64,000 nt of DNA from Cellulomonas cellasea. GTDB lineage: Bacteria > Actinomycetota > Actinomycetes > Actinomycetales > Cellulomonadaceae. Both the position numbers and the translations under genes were made by a program. The notes beneath the pieces are model-generated. The model did not search any database and was not told the DNA's origin. It was given only the letters and a program-made list of their open reading frames with translations. Numbering within the stretch: the stretch's first letter is position 1; every line of letters starts with the position of its first letter. Location of the stretch: the NCBI RefSeq assembly GCF_030372105.1, contig NZ_JAUDBQ010000004.1, positions 62,001 through 126,000 on the forward strand. The letters are read 5' to 3'. Of the stretch, positions 17,209 through 26,029 are shown piece after piece.

Positions 17209-18422
17209 TGAACGCCGCCGGGGGGCCAGGGGAGCGCAGGAGGCTGATCGTCGAGGCGGACGGCGGATCGCGCGGGAACCCTGGCCCTGCCGGTTTCGGC
17301 GCGCTCGTGCGTGACGCGCGCACCGGCGAGGTGCTGGCCGAGCGCGCCGAGCACCTGGGGCACACCACGAACAACGTCGCCGAGTACTCCGGCCTCGTCG
17401 CGGGGCTGCGCGCCGCGGCGGCGATCGACCCCGAGGCCGAGGTGGAGGTCCGCCTCGACTCGCGCTTGGTCGTGGAGCAGATGTCCGGCGCGTGGCAGAT
17501 CAAGCACACCGAGATGCGCCGGCTCGCCGACCTCGCCCGCGCGGTGCTGCCCGCCGACCGGGTGACGTACACGTGGGTGCCGCGGGCCCAGAACGCCGCG
17601 GCGGACGCGCTCGCCAACGAGGCCATGGACACGGCGCGCTCCATCGCCCGGGACCTGGCCCCGCGCGGCGCCGGCGCTGCCCTCAGCGGCGAGGAGGGCG
17701 CGCCCGGCGCCCCTGTCTCGGGCCGGGGGCGCCGGCCGTCCGGCGCAGCGCCGCGGTTCGACGACGCCGAGCCCGTCACCGTCGTGTTCCTCCGGCACGG
17801 CGAGACATCGATGACGGCAGCGGGCGGCTACTCGGGCTCCTCCGAGCCGGGCCCGCCGCTCAGCCCGCACGGCCGTCAGCAGGCCGCCGCCGCCGCTGAG
17901 CTGATCGAGCGGGTGGGCCGCGACCTGTGGGGCGACATCCCCTACCCGACGGAGATCATCGCGTCCCCGATGGTCCGCACGCAGGAGACGGCCGCCGTCG
18001 TCGCCGACCGGCTGGGACTGCCGGTGCGCGTCATGGAACTCGTCAAGGAGGCCGACTTCGGCGAGTGGCAGGGCTTGACGGCCCGCGAGATCGAGGATCG
18101 CTGGCCGGGGATGCTCGAGCCGTGGCACACCCGCGCCGACGTGCGGCCCCCGGGTGGCGAGTCGATTGAGGACGTCGGGCGGCGCATCGAGCAGGTCTTC
18201 GCCGAGCTGCTGGCAGGAGGGGTCGACCGCACGGTCGTGGTGGTGAGCCACGCGGTGTCCATCCGGGCCGCGGTGGGCGTCGCGATGGGCGCCCAGCCGT
18301 CGTCCTGGAGCAGGCTGCGGGTGGCTCCGGCCTCCGTCAGCATCGTGCGGCTGTTCGAGGACGGGCGCACCGAGGTCGCCGTGGCAGGGGCGCCGAGCGA
18401 GGGCTGGGCGCGCGGCCGCTGA
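17208..18422 (+). CDS. Bifunctional RNase H / acid phosphatase
   Basis: 404 residues. Residues 8-145 are an RNase HI domain with its four acidic residues visible in EADGGSRGNPG, NNVAEYSG, VRLDSRLVVEQ and AAADALANEA; it cuts RNA in RNA-DNA hybrids. After a low-complexity linker, residues 190-400 are a histidine phosphatase domain with the catalytic LRHGETS motif and a second histidine in VVVSHAVSIR. The fusion matches Rv2228c of mycobacteria, where the second part has alpha-ribazole phosphatase-like activity. Last gene of the Nif3/zinc-ribbon chain, with TGATG coupling. Confidence 0.93.
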   Translation: MNAAGGPGERRRLIVEADGGSRGNPGPAGFGALVRDARTGEVLAERAEHLGHTTNNVAEYSGLVAGLRAAAAIDPEAEVEVRLDSRLVVEQMSGAWQIKHTEMRRLADLARAVLPADRVTYTWVPRAQNAAADALANEAMDTARSIARDLAPRGAGAALSGEEGAPGAPVSGRGRRPSGAAPRFDDAEPVTVVFLRHGETSMTAAGGYSGSSEPGPPLSPHGRQQAAAAAELIERVGRDLWGDIPYPTEIIASPMVRTQETAAVVADRLGLPVRVMELVKEADFGEWQGLTAREIEDRWPGMLEPWHTRADVRPPGGESIEDVGRRIEQVFAELLAGGVDRTVVVVSHAVSIRAAVGVAMGAQPSSWSRLRVAPASVSIVRLFEDGRTEVAVAGAPSEGWARGR

Positions 18423-18453
18423 CAGCGCCCTCCCGCGGCAAGGGGCCGTGCTG

Positions 18454-19230
18454 CTACCGCACCACGAGGGACAGCGTGCGCGCGCCGCGGCCGGCTGGGC
18501 CGAGCTCGACGTCGTGCAGCTCGGAGCCGACGAGTTCGCCTGCCGCCGCGGCCAACTGCTCCGCGTCCACCGGCTCGGGCGCCGCGCGCGTCAGGAGGTG
18601 CCGGGTGAGGACCCCCCGGGTGTGCTTGGCGTGGTGCGAGACGACGGAGCGCTTGCCGTCGAGCTCGCGCAGCACGCGCACCGCCACCCACTGGGGGGCG
18701 TGGGAGGGCCGCCATGCCGCCAGGTACGCGGCGGATCTGCAGTCCACCACGAGCTCGGCCTCGCCGCGCGCGTCGAGCTCCGCGGACAGGGGCTCACGCC
18801 AGGCACGTGCCAGCGGCCCGATGCCGGGCAGGTCCACGCCCATCGAGAGGCGGTAGGCGGGGATGTGGTCGTCGGGCGCGACGAGCCCCCACAGCGCGGA
18901 CACGACCCGCACCGACCGCGCGGCGCGCACGGCCGCCGGGCCCGACATGCCTGCGAGGCCGGCTGCGGAGTACAGCACGCCGGTGTAGACCCCGGCCGCG
19001 GGGGCGGTGGGCGCGAACCGCAGCCCGACGTTGCGCGCGACCTCGTCGGCCAGGCTGGCGCCGACCCCCAGCACGGCGACGGCGTCGTGGCGGGCGCTGG
19101 CCTCGGCGAGCGCGTCGAGCACCTTCTCCCGCCATGGGTTCAGGGCCGGGGACGACAGCGCCGCGAGGTCGAGCGGGGAGCCGGTGGCCGGCGCGGTCTT
19201 GCCTTCGGAGGGTGGGAGCAGGACGAGCAC
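18454..19230 (-). CDS. yaaA: YaaA family peroxide-stress protein
   Basis: 258 residues from a GTG. The family signatures LLPPSEGK at the N-terminus and SHHAKHTRGVLTRHLL near residue 205 are present. In E. coli YaaA (DUF328) lowers free iron and protects DNA from hydrogen peroxide, and the fold binds DNA. TAGAGT ends six bases before the GTG, so the mRNA is probably leaderless. It is convergent with the RNase H gene, 31 bases away, and divergent from rnpB. Confidence 0.9.
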   Translation of the reverse strand: MLVLLPPSEGKTAPATGSPLDLAALSSPALNPWREKVLDALAEASARHDAVAVLGVGASLADEVARNVGLRFAPTAPAAGVYTGVLYSAAGLAGMSGPAAVRAARSVRVVSALWGLVAPDDHIPAYRLSMGVDLPGIGPLARAWREPLSAELDARGEAELVVDCRSAAYLAAWRPSHAPQWVAVRVLRELDGKRSVVSHHAKHTRGVLTRHLLTRAAPEPVDAEQLAAAAGELVGSELHDVELGPAGRGARTLSLVVR

Positions 19231-19297
19231 CCCCCGACTCTACGGCTCCGAATTATGGAGGTCGCCCGGCGATGCGTGCCCGGCGCCCGGCAACGGC

Positions 19298-19303
19298 TAG
19301 GCT
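19298..19303 (+). promoter_or_regulatory. -10 box for rnpB
   Basis: TAGGCT ends seven bases before the predicted first base of the RNase P RNA, which is the right spacing for a start at about 19311. No clear -35. Confidence 0.45.
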
Positions 19304-19310
19304 GGCGCCG

Positions 19311-19698
19311 CGGATGAGTCAGTCAGGCGGCCGCGTCGAGCCCTCGGGCTCGCCGAGGAACGTCCGGGCTCCATAGAGCGGGGTGGTGGGTAACACCCAC
19401 CCGGGGTGACCCGCGGGACAGTGCCACAGAGAACAGACCGCCTCGCACGCTCCTCGGAGCAGGCGGGGTCAGGGTGAAACGGTGGTGTAAGAGACCACCA
19501 GCGTGCCGGGTGACCGGTGCGGCTAGGTAAACCCCACCCGGAGCAAGGTCAGACAGGGAGTGCTTGAGGGCTGCTCGCCCGAGCTCCCGGGTAGACCGCT
19601 GGAGGCGTGCGGCAACGCACGTCGTAGATGGATGGTCGCCACCCGTGTCCGGGCAACTGGGCACGGGGACAGAACCCGGCGTACGACTGGCTCATCCG
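19311..19698 (+). ncRNA. rnpB: RNase P RNA, class A
   Basis: About 388 bases. The catalytic RNA that matures tRNA 5-prime ends. The 5-prime core (GAGGAACGTCCGGGCTCC at about 19359) and the 3-prime core (ACAGAACCCGGCGTAC) are both present and in the right order. The terminal helix P1 is formed by GCGGATGAGTCAGTC near 19310 with GACTGGCTCATCCGC at 19685-19699, with one G-U pair. A -10 box at 19298 sets the 5-prime end. The ends are accurate to a few bases. Confidence 0.95.
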
Positions 19699-19761
19699 CG
19701 CTTTCTCTCTCGCCGCCGCACGCGTGTCGGTGGGTCGTCCTAGGGTGATCTACACCACATG

Positions 19762-19791
19762 TGAACGCCGCTGTGCTGAACGCCGCTGTGC
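19762..19791 (+). repeat. 15-base perfect tandem repeat, two copies
   Basis: TGAACGCCGCTGTGC occurs twice in direct succession, ending 11 bases before the ATG of the cysteine hydrolase and just before its ribosome site. It probably lies in the mRNA leader and may be a recent duplication. Confidence 0.9.
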
Positions 19792-19802
19792 GAGGAGATC
19801 CC

Positions 19803-20360
19803 ATGACCACGCTGACCGACCGCCCGCACACCGCTCTGCTCGTGATCGACATGCAGAACGGCGTCGTGGACGGAGCGCATGAGCGCACGGCGACCACCGC
19901 CCGTATCGCCGCACTGATCGAGCGGGCCCGCGAGGAGCGGGTCCCGGTCATCTGGGTGCGGCACTCCGACGAGGACCTGCCGCGCGGCTCCGACTCCTGG
20001 GAGGGCATCCCCGAACTGGTCCGCGACGACGCGGAGCCACTCGTCCACAAGGCCTACGGCGACTCGTTCGAGGGGACCGACCTCGACGACGTGCTGGGCC
20101 GGGCGGGCGTCGGGCGGCTCGTGGTGACGGGCGCCGAGTCGGACGCCTGCGTCCGCTCCACCATCCACGGCGCGTTCACCCGCGGCTACGACGTGACACT
20201 CGTCAGCGACGCGCACACCACCGGCGACAAGTCGGCGTGGGGCGCACCGCCTCCCCAGCAGGTGATCGCCCACACGAACCTGTACTGGGGGTTCCAGGCC
20301 GCGCCGGGCCGGCTTGCGGCAGTGGTCCCGGCAGCAGACGTGGCGTTCAGGAGCGCCTGA
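19803..20360 (+). CDS. Cysteine hydrolase, isochorismatase family
   Basis: 185 residues. The Asp-Lys-Cys catalytic set is visible: VIDMQNG near residue 16, the lysine in VHKAYGDSF, and the nucleophile in ESDACVRSTIHG near residue 113. Members hydrolyse isochorismate, nicotinamide or carbamoyl compounds; the substrate here cannot be told. The start ATG at 19803 has AGGAG seven bases upstream and is preferred to the in-frame GTG at 19761, which lies in a tandem repeat. The RidA gene follows 40 bases later on the same strand. Confidence 0.88.
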   Translation: MTTLTDRPHTALLVIDMQNGVVDGAHERTATTARIAALIERAREERVPVIWVRHSDEDLPRGSDSWEGIPELVRDDAEPLVHKAYGDSFEGTDLDDVLGRAGVGRLVVTGAESDACVRSTIHGAFTRGYDVTLVSDAHTTGDKSAWGAPPPQQVIAHTNLYWGFQAAPGRLAAVVPAADVAFRSA

Positions 20361-20400
20361 CCGCCCAGACACATCCAGCGCACGTCCGAGGGGGAAGCTC

Positions 20401-20793
20401 ATGACCAGCCAGCTCACACCCGTCGACCCGCCAGGAGTGCATCAGAACCCGGCCTTCACGCAGGGCATGATCGTCCCGCCGGGGCCCGTGCTCTATGTGG
20501 GCGGGCAGAACGGGGCCGACAGCTCCGGCGAGTTGCTCGAGGGGCTCGGACCGCAGACGGAGCAGGCGTTCCGCAATCTGCTGGCCGTCCTCGAGCACGC
20601 GGGCACGGGGCCTGAGCACGTGGCGCGGCTGACCATCTACCTCGCCGCAGGGGTGGACCCCACGGAGGCGTACGCCGCGACGGGCGCAGTGTGGGGCAAC
20701 CGGCGCACGGCGGTGACGGTCCTCGCCGTCACCCCGGCGCGGCCGGGCGCCCTGGTGGAGATCGACGCGATCGCCGCTGTCCCCGAGGGCTGA
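20401..20793 (+). CDS. RidA/YjgF family protein
   Basis: 130 residues. The family core is visible in LYVGGQNGADSSGELLEG, LLAVLEHAGTGPEHVARLTI and ALVEIDAIAAV. RidA proteins hydrolyse reactive enamine and imine intermediates. The conserved arginine that precedes the final strand in true RidA is not present (RPGALVEIDA), so this is more likely an Rid-like subgroup of other function. Ribosome site GAGGGGGAAGC precedes the ATG. It follows the cysteine hydrolase, perhaps in one transcript. Confidence 0.82.
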   Translation: MTSQLTPVDPPGVHQNPAFTQGMIVPPGPVLYVGGQNGADSSGELLEGLGPQTEQAFRNLLAVLEHAGTGPEHVARLTIYLAAGVDPTEAYAATGAVWGNRRTAVTVLAVTPARPGALVEIDAIAAVPEG

Positions 20794-20796
20794 GGG

Positions 20797-21201
20797 TCAG
20801 GGGAGCGCCTCGGCTGCGGCCTCCGCGGCGGCGAGGTCCGACGGCGTGGACCGGAGCAGGCAGAACTCGTTGCCCTCGGGGTCGGCGAGCACGACCCACG
20901 TCACGTCGGAGCCTTGCCCCACGTCGACGCGCCGCGCGCCCATCGCGAGCAGCCGCTCGAGCTCGGCCGCCTGGTCGGAGCCGTCCTGAGGCCGCAGGTC
21001 GAGGTGCAACCGGTTCTTGACGACCTTGTCCTCTGGGACGCGGAGGAAAAGCAGGCCAGGCTCCTGCGGGTTCGAGGGCGCCAGGCCGACTTCGTCCTCG
21101 TCGTCGACCTCCACCTCCCGCCCGAGCGCCTCGCCCCACCAGGCCGCGAGGGCGGCGGGGTCATGGGAGTCGATCACTAGCCCGCTCAGCAGGATGCCCA
21201 T
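20797..21201 (-). CDS. VOC family (glyoxalase-like) protein
   Basis: 134 residues. Two beta-alpha-beta-beta-beta units of the vicinal oxygen chelate fold are seen, with VIDSHDPAALAAWWGEALG at the start and VLADPEGNEFCLL near the end. It resembles the glyoxalase-like subgroup with HLDLR in the middle; metal ligands are probably incomplete and the substrate is unknown. The ATG at 21201 is chosen because TATCGT ends seven bases before it. Convergent with RidA, three bases apart. Confidence 0.82.
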   Translation of the reverse strand: MGILLSGLVIDSHDPAALAAWWGEALGREVEVDDEDEVGLAPSNPQEPGLLFLRVPEDKVVKNRLHLDLRPQDGSDQAAELERLLAMGARRVDVGQGSDVTWVVLADPEGNEFCLLRSTPSDLAAAEAAAEALP

Positions 21202-21299
21202 GGCGTGGACGATAGGCAGCGCTGGGCGCGTCAGCAAGGGCTCGTGCCCGTCCCGCGCGTCCCCTCTGCCCGGATCGCCCCTTCTGCGAGGATCGGGGG

Positions 21300-21815
21300 A
21301 TGGTCATGCCGCTGATCGCTATGCGCTCGGTCGTCGATGCCGCCGTCGTCGACGCCGCCGTGGACTCCGACTGGCTCGGCTGGGCGGTGGTGCTGGGGCC
21401 CGCGGCGACACTGTGCGCGGGGGCGATCGCCGGCGCCGTCGCCTATGCCGCCATCGCGCAGCGCAGGCGCGCCGACGCGAAGGCCGAGTGGTGGCGGCGG
21501 ACCCAGTGGGCGCTGGACGAGGTGCTCACCGGAGCGCCGGAACGGCGCCGGGTCGGGGTTGCGGTGCTGTACCGCCTGGCGGAGAGCGAGCTGGCCACAC
21601 CCGACGATCTCGAGGTGTTCGACGCCGCCTGGGGCCTGCTGCTCGGGGTGGGTGGCCCGGTGGCCTCGGCTGCGCCTGCGCCGAGCGCGACCGAGACGAC
21701 GGCCGCGCGCGGGAGAGTGCTCACGGATCGGCGGCGGGGCCGCGCCACGCCCGAGTGGGTGGAGCGGATCGCGGCGGGATCGGCCGCGTTGGAGGGGGCT
21801 GACGAACGGGTGTGA
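21300..21815 (+). CDS. Single-pass membrane protein of unknown function
   Basis: 171 residues. One strong membrane helix at about residues 25-53, then a basic cytoplasmic segment (AIAQRRRADAKAEWWRR) and a helical domain with a low-complexity Ala/Pro stretch near residue 130. The part RRTQWALDEVLTGAPERRRV recurs in actinobacterial membrane hypotheticals. No catalytic motif. It is divergent from the VOC gene across about 100 bases and precedes the small acidic protein at 21941. I do not recognise the family. Confidence 0.6.
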   Translation: MVMPLIAMRSVVDAAVVDAAVDSDWLGWAVVLGPAATLCAGAIAGAVAYAAIAQRRRADAKAEWWRRTQWALDEVLTGAPERRRVGVAVLYRLAESELATPDDLEVFDAAWGLLLGVGGPVASAAPAPSATETTAARGRVLTDRRRGRATPEWVERIAAGSAALEGADERV

Positions 21816-21940
21816 TCGACCGCGGCTTGTGCGCGACCGTGGATGGCCGCGGCGGCCAGGCGCCAGATGCACGCGCCACAGCGGCGGCGGACGATGGGAG
21901 TGGGCCCGCACGGGCCCAGCCTCGACGGAAGGACGCTCCC

Positions 21941-22120
21941 ATGGGGATCGACGACATGAAGGACAAGGCCTCGGAGGCGGCGCACAGCGACAAGGCCGAG
22001 GAGGCCAGCGACTCTGGCCTCGACAAGGCGGAGTCCGCGGCCTCGAAGGTCGCGGAGGGCCACGAGGACAAGGTGTCGCAGGCCCGCGACAAGGGGGATG
22101 AGGCTCTCGGCAACGGCTGA
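21941..22120 (+). CDS. Small acidic protein, MT0933-antitoxin-like
   Basis: 59 residues, with the repetitive charged helix MGIDDMKDKASEAAHSDKAE and EGHEDKVSQARDKGDEAL. This matches what I recall of the MT0933 family, named as antitoxins in mycobacteria, and also recalls CsbD-like stress proteins. No obvious toxin gene is next to it, so a stress or chaperone role is as likely. GGAAGGA lies about 10 bases before the ATG. The frame extends upstream, but without a better start. Confidence 0.65.
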   Translation: MGIDDMKDKASEAAHSDKAEEASDSGLDKAESAASKVAEGHEDKVSQARDKGDEALGNG

Positions 22121-22190
22121 GGCGCCCCTCCTCGAAGAACGGCTCCGGGTCGCGGTCGCGGCCTCGGGGCCGTCGTCGTCTCTGGGCCCT

Positions 22191-22976
22191 TCAGCGACGC
22201 AGTCGTGCGAGGTGGGCGCGGTGCTCCTCGGCGAGCCACGGGGTCCTCAGCCGGTCGTCGTCGGGTTCCCGGCCCTGCTCGAGCGCGTCGAGGTAGCGGC
22301 GGTCGGCGGCGATCCGGCGGGCGAGCTCGGCGCTGTCTCCCACGTGGCCGTGTCCGGGGATGACCGTGTTGACGCGATGGTCCGCAGCGGCGCGTTCCAG
22401 GGTGTCGAGCGCCGCCCAGTAGTCGCCCAGGGGATCGGCCGCGTCGGTGTCCAGCAGGGGGATCTCCAGGTCGGAGAGCATGTCGCCGGCCAGCAGCGTC
22501 GCGGCGTGCGGCAGGACGAGCGCGGCGTGGCCGGGCGCGTGTGCCCGGTGCCGCACGACCACAGCCTGAGGCCCGTCCCAGGGGATCTCGTCGGCCTCTG
22601 GCGGCAGCGCGGTGAGCCGGCCGAAGAGGGCGGGGTCGTGGCCGGGCGTGGTTGCGGCGGCCTTCGCCACATCGGCGTCGCGGGTGCGCTCCTGAGACTC
22701 GACGGCCTCCGCCGTCGCCCAGCGTGGGCCGTCCCAGGCCGCGTGCCACAGCACGTGGTCCCAGTGCGGGTGGGTGGAGAACCCGGCGGTGACCCGCCAG
22801 CCGCGCTCGGCGGCCTCCTGTGCCAGAGCGTCCAGCTCGGCGACGCTGATCCCCGGGTCGACGAGCAGGCAGGCGCCGTCAGGTGAGATGACTGCTGTGG
22901 TGAGGCTCGTCCAGATGTTGGCCGTCGCTGTCCAAGTTCCGGGGGCGACCTGCGTGAACGTGGGCGCGGCAGTCAT
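22191..22976 (-). CDS. MBL-fold metallohydrolase
   Basis: 261 residues. The metal-binding motif THPHWDH is near residue 70, followed by HAPGHAALVL and, near the C-terminus, IPGHGHVGD, the set of histidines and aspartates for a two-zinc beta-lactamase fold. No beta-lactamase signature beyond the fold; glyoxalase II-like or lactonase functions are possible. The start ATG at 22976 gives MTAAPTFTQVAPGTWTATAN; longer in-frame readings lack homology. The gap to ppgK (22977-23171) holds a hairpin serving ppgK. Confidence 0.85.
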   Translation of the reverse strand: MTAAPTFTQVAPGTWTATANIWTSLTTAVISPDGACLLVDPGISVAELDALAQEAAERGWRVTAGFSTHPHWDHVLWHAAWDGPRWATAEAVESQERTRDADVAKAAATTPGHDPALFGRLTALPPEADEIPWDGPQAVVVRHRAHAPGHAALVLPHAATLLAGDMLSDLEIPLLDTDAADPLGDYWAALDTLERAAADHRVNTVIPGHGHVGDSAELARRIAADRRYLDALEQGREPDDDRLRTPWLAEEHRAHLARLRR

Positions 22977-23124
22977 GGCTTGATCGTAGGTCGGAGCAGA
23001 TGAGAACACCCTCATGGGACATTTCACCCAGAAAGCGCTCTCTTCTGGGAGGCTCATTCCAAGGACGCGAGCAGCAGCCTCCCCCCCGCAGCAGGCTCGC
23101 GTTGCGGTCGCCACGCGACCGAGC

Positions 23125-23157
23125 GACGGCGGCATCCCGTTCAGGGATGCCGCCGTC
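23125..23157 (-). terminator. Hairpin terminator of map-ppgK
   Basis: A perfect 14-base-pair stem (23125-23138 with 23144-23157), five-base loop, begins 15 bases after the ppgK stop on the minus strand. Confidence 0.8.
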
Positions 23158-23171
23158 AGTGCGTCCGGCGG

Positions 23172-24008
23172 TCAGTGCGAGGCGTCCGCCGCCAACGACG
23201 CCGCCCCCACGATGCCCGCGGCGTTCCGCAGCGTCGCCGGCACGATGGGCGTGCGCAGCTTGAGCAACGGCAGGAACTTCTCGTAGTGCTTGCTGACGCC
23301 ACCGCCCACCACGATCAGATCGGGCCAGAAGAGGTTCTCCACCACGCTGTAGTAACGCTGCAGCCGCTCGGCCCACTGCTCCCAGCTCAGCTCCTCGCGG
23401 TCCCGCGCGCTCTCCGCCGCACGGCTCTCCGCGTCGTGGCCGTCGATCTCCAGGTGCCCCAGCTCGGTGTTCGGCACCAGGCGCCCGTCGACCACCAGCG
23501 CCGAGCCGATGCCCGTGCCGAGCGTCGTCACCAGCACCACGCCCGAGACTCCGCGCGCCGCGCCGTACAGGGTCTCCGCGAGCCCCGCGGCGTCAGCGTC
23601 GTTGACGGCCACCACGGTGCGGCCCGTCGCGTCGGCGATGACGTCCTCGACGTCCGTCCCGATCCAGGAGGAGTCCACATTGGCCGCGGACTGCGCGACG
23701 CCGTGCAGGATGACGGCCGGGAACGTCACACCCACCGGCACGTCCTTCGGCAGGTGGAAGGCCTCGATCACCTCGGCGACCGTCTGCGCGACGGCGCCCG
23801 GCGTCGCCGGCTGCGGGGTGGGGATGCGGACTCGCTCGCCCGCGAACTCGCCCTTGACCAGGTCGACGGGCGCGCCCTTGATGCCGCTGCCGCCGATGTC
23901 GATGCCGAAGGCCGTGGTGGGGCGCTCGGCGAGCTGGTGATGGCGCTTGCCGTGTTTGTGATCGTGCTTGTGGTCGTGCTTGTGCTGGTGATCGTTGTGG
24001 TGGCTCAT
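23172..24008 (-). CDS. ppgK: Polyphosphate glucokinase with histidine-rich N-terminus
   Basis: 278 residues. Phosphorylates glucose with polyphosphate or ATP. The phosphate-binding motif [17 protein letters not shown] near residue 33 and [10 protein letters not shown] near residue 165 are those of the ROK/PPGK family; the [13 protein letters not shown] segment is also present. The first 25 residues contain about 11 histidines interspersed with D, K and N ([16 protein letters not shown]), not part of the usual enzyme, and may bind metal or polyphosphate. The ATG overlaps the map stop by four bases. Length without the tail is normal. Confidence 0.93.
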   Translation of the reverse strand: MSHHNDHQHKHDHKHDHKHGKRHHQLAERPTTAFGIDIGGSGIKGAPVDLVKGEFAGERVRIPTPQPATPGAVAQTVAEVIEAFHLPKDVPVGVTFPAVILHGVAQSAANVDSSWIGTDVEDVIADATGRTVVAVNDADAAGLAETLYGAARGVSGVVLVTTLGTGIGSALVVDGRLVPNTELGHLEIDGHDAESRAAESARDREELSWEQWAERLQRYYSVVENLFWPDLIVVGGGVSKHYEKFLPLLKLRTPIVPATLRNAAGIVGAASLAADASH

Positions 24009-24877
24009 GGCAGGGTCAGCACCTCGGCTCCGGTCTCGGTCACGACCAACGTGTGCTCGAACTGCGCGCTGCGGCGGCGGTCCGCGGTGACGACAGTCCA
24101 GCCGTCGTCCCACATCTCCCACTCCGGGGTCCCCAGGTTGAGCATCGGCTCGATGGTGAACACCATCCCGGGCTCCATCACCGTGGCGTAGTTGGGCGCG
24201 GCGTCGTAGTGGGGGACCACCAGCCCGGTGTGGAATGCCTCGCCCACCCCGTGGCCCGTGTAGTCGCGGACGACGCCGTACCCGAACCGCTGCGCGTACT
24301 TCTCGATGACCCGGCCGATCACGTTGATCTCACGGCCGGGCTTCACCGCCTTGATGGCGCGGTTGAGCGACTCGCGGGTGCGCTCGACCAGCAGCGCGGA
24401 CTCCTCGTCGAGCTCGCCGACGCCGAACGTCGCGTTGTTGTCCCCGTGCACCCCGCCGATGTAGGCGGTGATGTCGATGTTCACCAGGTCGCCGTCCTGC
24501 AGCACCGTCGAGTCGGGGATGCCGTGGCAGATGACCTCGTTCACGGAGGTGCACAGCGACTTGGGGAACCCGCGGTAGCCGAGAGTCGACGGGTAGGCGT
24601 GGTGGTCCATGAGGAACTCGTGGCCCACCCGGTCGAGGGCGTCGGTGGTGACGCCGGGGGCCACGTGGCGCCCGACCTCCTCCAGGGCCTGCGCGGCGAT
24701 GCGCGCGGCCACCCGGATCCGCTCGAGCACCTCCGGCGCCGGGATGTCGCTGCCGGTGAACGGCGTGGGCGCCGGGCGGCCCACGTACTCCGGACGCGGG
24801 ATCGAGGCGGGGACCTGCAGCTGCGGGCTGATGGTCCCCGGGACGAGGCTGGCTCTCGGCGCGTGCACGGTCGACAT
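24005..24877 (-). CDS. map: Methionine aminopeptidase type I with N-terminal extension
   Basis: 290 residues. Removes the first methionine of proteins after deformylation. The five metal ligands are in the expected places: [19 protein letters not shown] (two Asp), [17 protein letters not shown] and AQFEHTLVV. The first 40 residues form a proline-rich extension ([20 protein letters not shown]), as in the MetAP1c class of actinobacteria, where it binds the ribosome. TAGACT ends seven bases before the ATG, so the transcript is probably leaderless. ppgK follows, overlapping by four bases. Confidence 0.95.
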   Translation of the reverse strand: MSTVHAPRASLVPGTISPQLQVPASIPRPEYVGRPAPTPFTGSDIPAPEVLERIRVAARIAAQALEEVGRHVAPGVTTDALDRVGHEFLMDHHAYPSTLGYRGFPKSLCTSVNEVICHGIPDSTVLQDGDLVNIDITAYIGGVHGDNNATFGVGELDEESALLVERTRESLNRAIKAVKPGREINVIGRVIEKYAQRFGYGVVRDYTGHGVGEAFHTGLVVPHYDAAPNYATVMEPGMVFTIEPMLNLGTPEWEMWDDGWTVVTADRRRSAQFEHTLVVTETGAEVLTLP

Positions 24878-24933
24878 AGATGGCAGTCTACGGAGCACGC
24901 GGGGCCGAGGTGCGGTCACGACGAGGAGGCGGC

Positions 24934-25116
24934 ATGTCGGGCAGTGGCGAGTACTACTACAACATCGCGACCGGGCAGGTCGAGGAGGGGAAGGTCTCCG
25001 ACTGGAAGGACAGGATGGGCCCCTACCCGACGCGCGAGGCCGCCCAGCGGGCGCTCGACCTCGCCGCCGCCCGCAGCAAGGCGTGGGACGAGGAGGACGA
25101 GGAGCGCCGCCGCTGA
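24934..25116 (+). CDS. Small conserved actinobacterial protein (SPOR-like)
   Basis: 60 residues with a strong ribosome site GAGGAGGCGGC. It has [20 protein letters not shown] and [16 protein letters not shown], a pattern of small actinobacterial proteins sometimes labelled SPOR-like. The AAQRALDLA part resembles the end of an SPOR repeat, but the protein is too short for a full one. It is divergent from map (57-base gap), an arrangement I recall as conserved. Function unknown. Confidence 0.75.
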   Translation: MSGSGEYYYNIATGQVEEGKVSDWKDRMGPYPTREAAQRALDLAAARSKAWDEEDEERRR

Positions 25117-25149
25117 GCGGCCTGGCCTCTCACTGCGAGAACTAGCGCC

Positions 25150-25962
25150 TCACTGCAAGAAGGAGTGCGCGTCGTCCGGGAACACGGCGCCGCGCACATC
25201 GGCCGCATAGGCGCGCGCCGCGTCGCCGAGGGCCTGGCCGATCTGGGCGTACTGCTTGGCGAACCGCGGCGACCAGTCGCCCATCCCCGCCATGTCGAGC
25301 CACACCAGCACCTGGCCGTCGCACTCGACGCCGGCGCCGATGCCGATGGTCGGCACCCGCAGGATCTCGGTGAGCCGCGCGGCGACGGGCGCGGGGACCA
25401 TCTCCAGGACGATCGCGACGGCGCCGGCGTCCTGCAGCGCGAGGGCGTCCTCGCTGAGCAGCTCCGCGGCGTCCTCCCCGCGGCCCTGCACGCGCTTGCC
25501 GCCAAGCGCGTTCTCGGACTGCGGCGTGAACCCGAGGTGGCCGAAGACGGGGATGCCGGCGTCGGTCAGCGCCCGGACCTGGGCGGCGACACGTCGGCCG
25601 CCCTCGAGCTTCACGGCGTGCGCGCCGGTCTCCTTGAAGAGCCGCACGGCGGTGGCCAGGGCCTGCTCGGGGCCGGCCTCGTAGGAGCCGAACGGCAGGT
25701 CCACGACCACCAGGGCCCGGCTCACCGAGCGGGCGACCGCGCGGGCCGGCGGGATCAGCTCGTCCACCGTGACGGGGATCGTCGTCTCATGGCCGAGCAT
25801 CGTGTTGCCGATCGAGTCCCCGACCAGCAGCAGGTCGATGCCCGCCTCGTCGAAGATGCGGGCCGTGGGCGCGTCGTAGGCGGTGAGCATCGTCAGCTTC
25901 TCGCCGCGCTCCTTGGCCTCGCGCAGGTGGTGGACGCGCACGCGCTTGGGGGTCGTGGTCAT
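25150..25962 (-). CDS. panB: 3-methyl-2-oxobutanoate hydroxymethyltransferase
   Basis: 270 residues. First committed step of pantothenate synthesis: transfers a hydroxymethyl group from methylene-tetrahydrofolate to ketoisovalerate. The expected segments TAYDAPTARI, LVGDSIGNTMLGHETT, HAVKLEGG and VLEMVPAPVA (catalytic glutamate) are all there, and length is normal. The gene is the end of a leftward run that begins with nadE, with a 67-base gap. Convergent with the small SPOR-like gene. Confidence 0.96.
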   Translation of the reverse strand: MTTTPKRVRVHHLREAKERGEKLTMLTAYDAPTARIFDEAGIDLLLVGDSIGNTMLGHETTIPVTVDELIPPARAVARSVSRALVVVDLPFGSYEAGPEQALATAVRLFKETGAHAVKLEGGRRVAAQVRALTDAGIPVFGHLGFTPQSENALGGKRVQGRGEDAAELLSEDALALQDAGAVAIVLEMVPAPVAARLTEILRVPTIGIGAGVECDGQVLVWLDMAGMGDWSPRFAKQYAQIGQALGDAARAYAADVRGAVFPDDAHSFLQ

Positions 25963-26029
25963 TCGGCTCGCTCCTGTGGGTCCGGGGAGCGCACGGCGTG
26001 TGCTCCGGTGATCGGCTGCGGCGTGCCCG

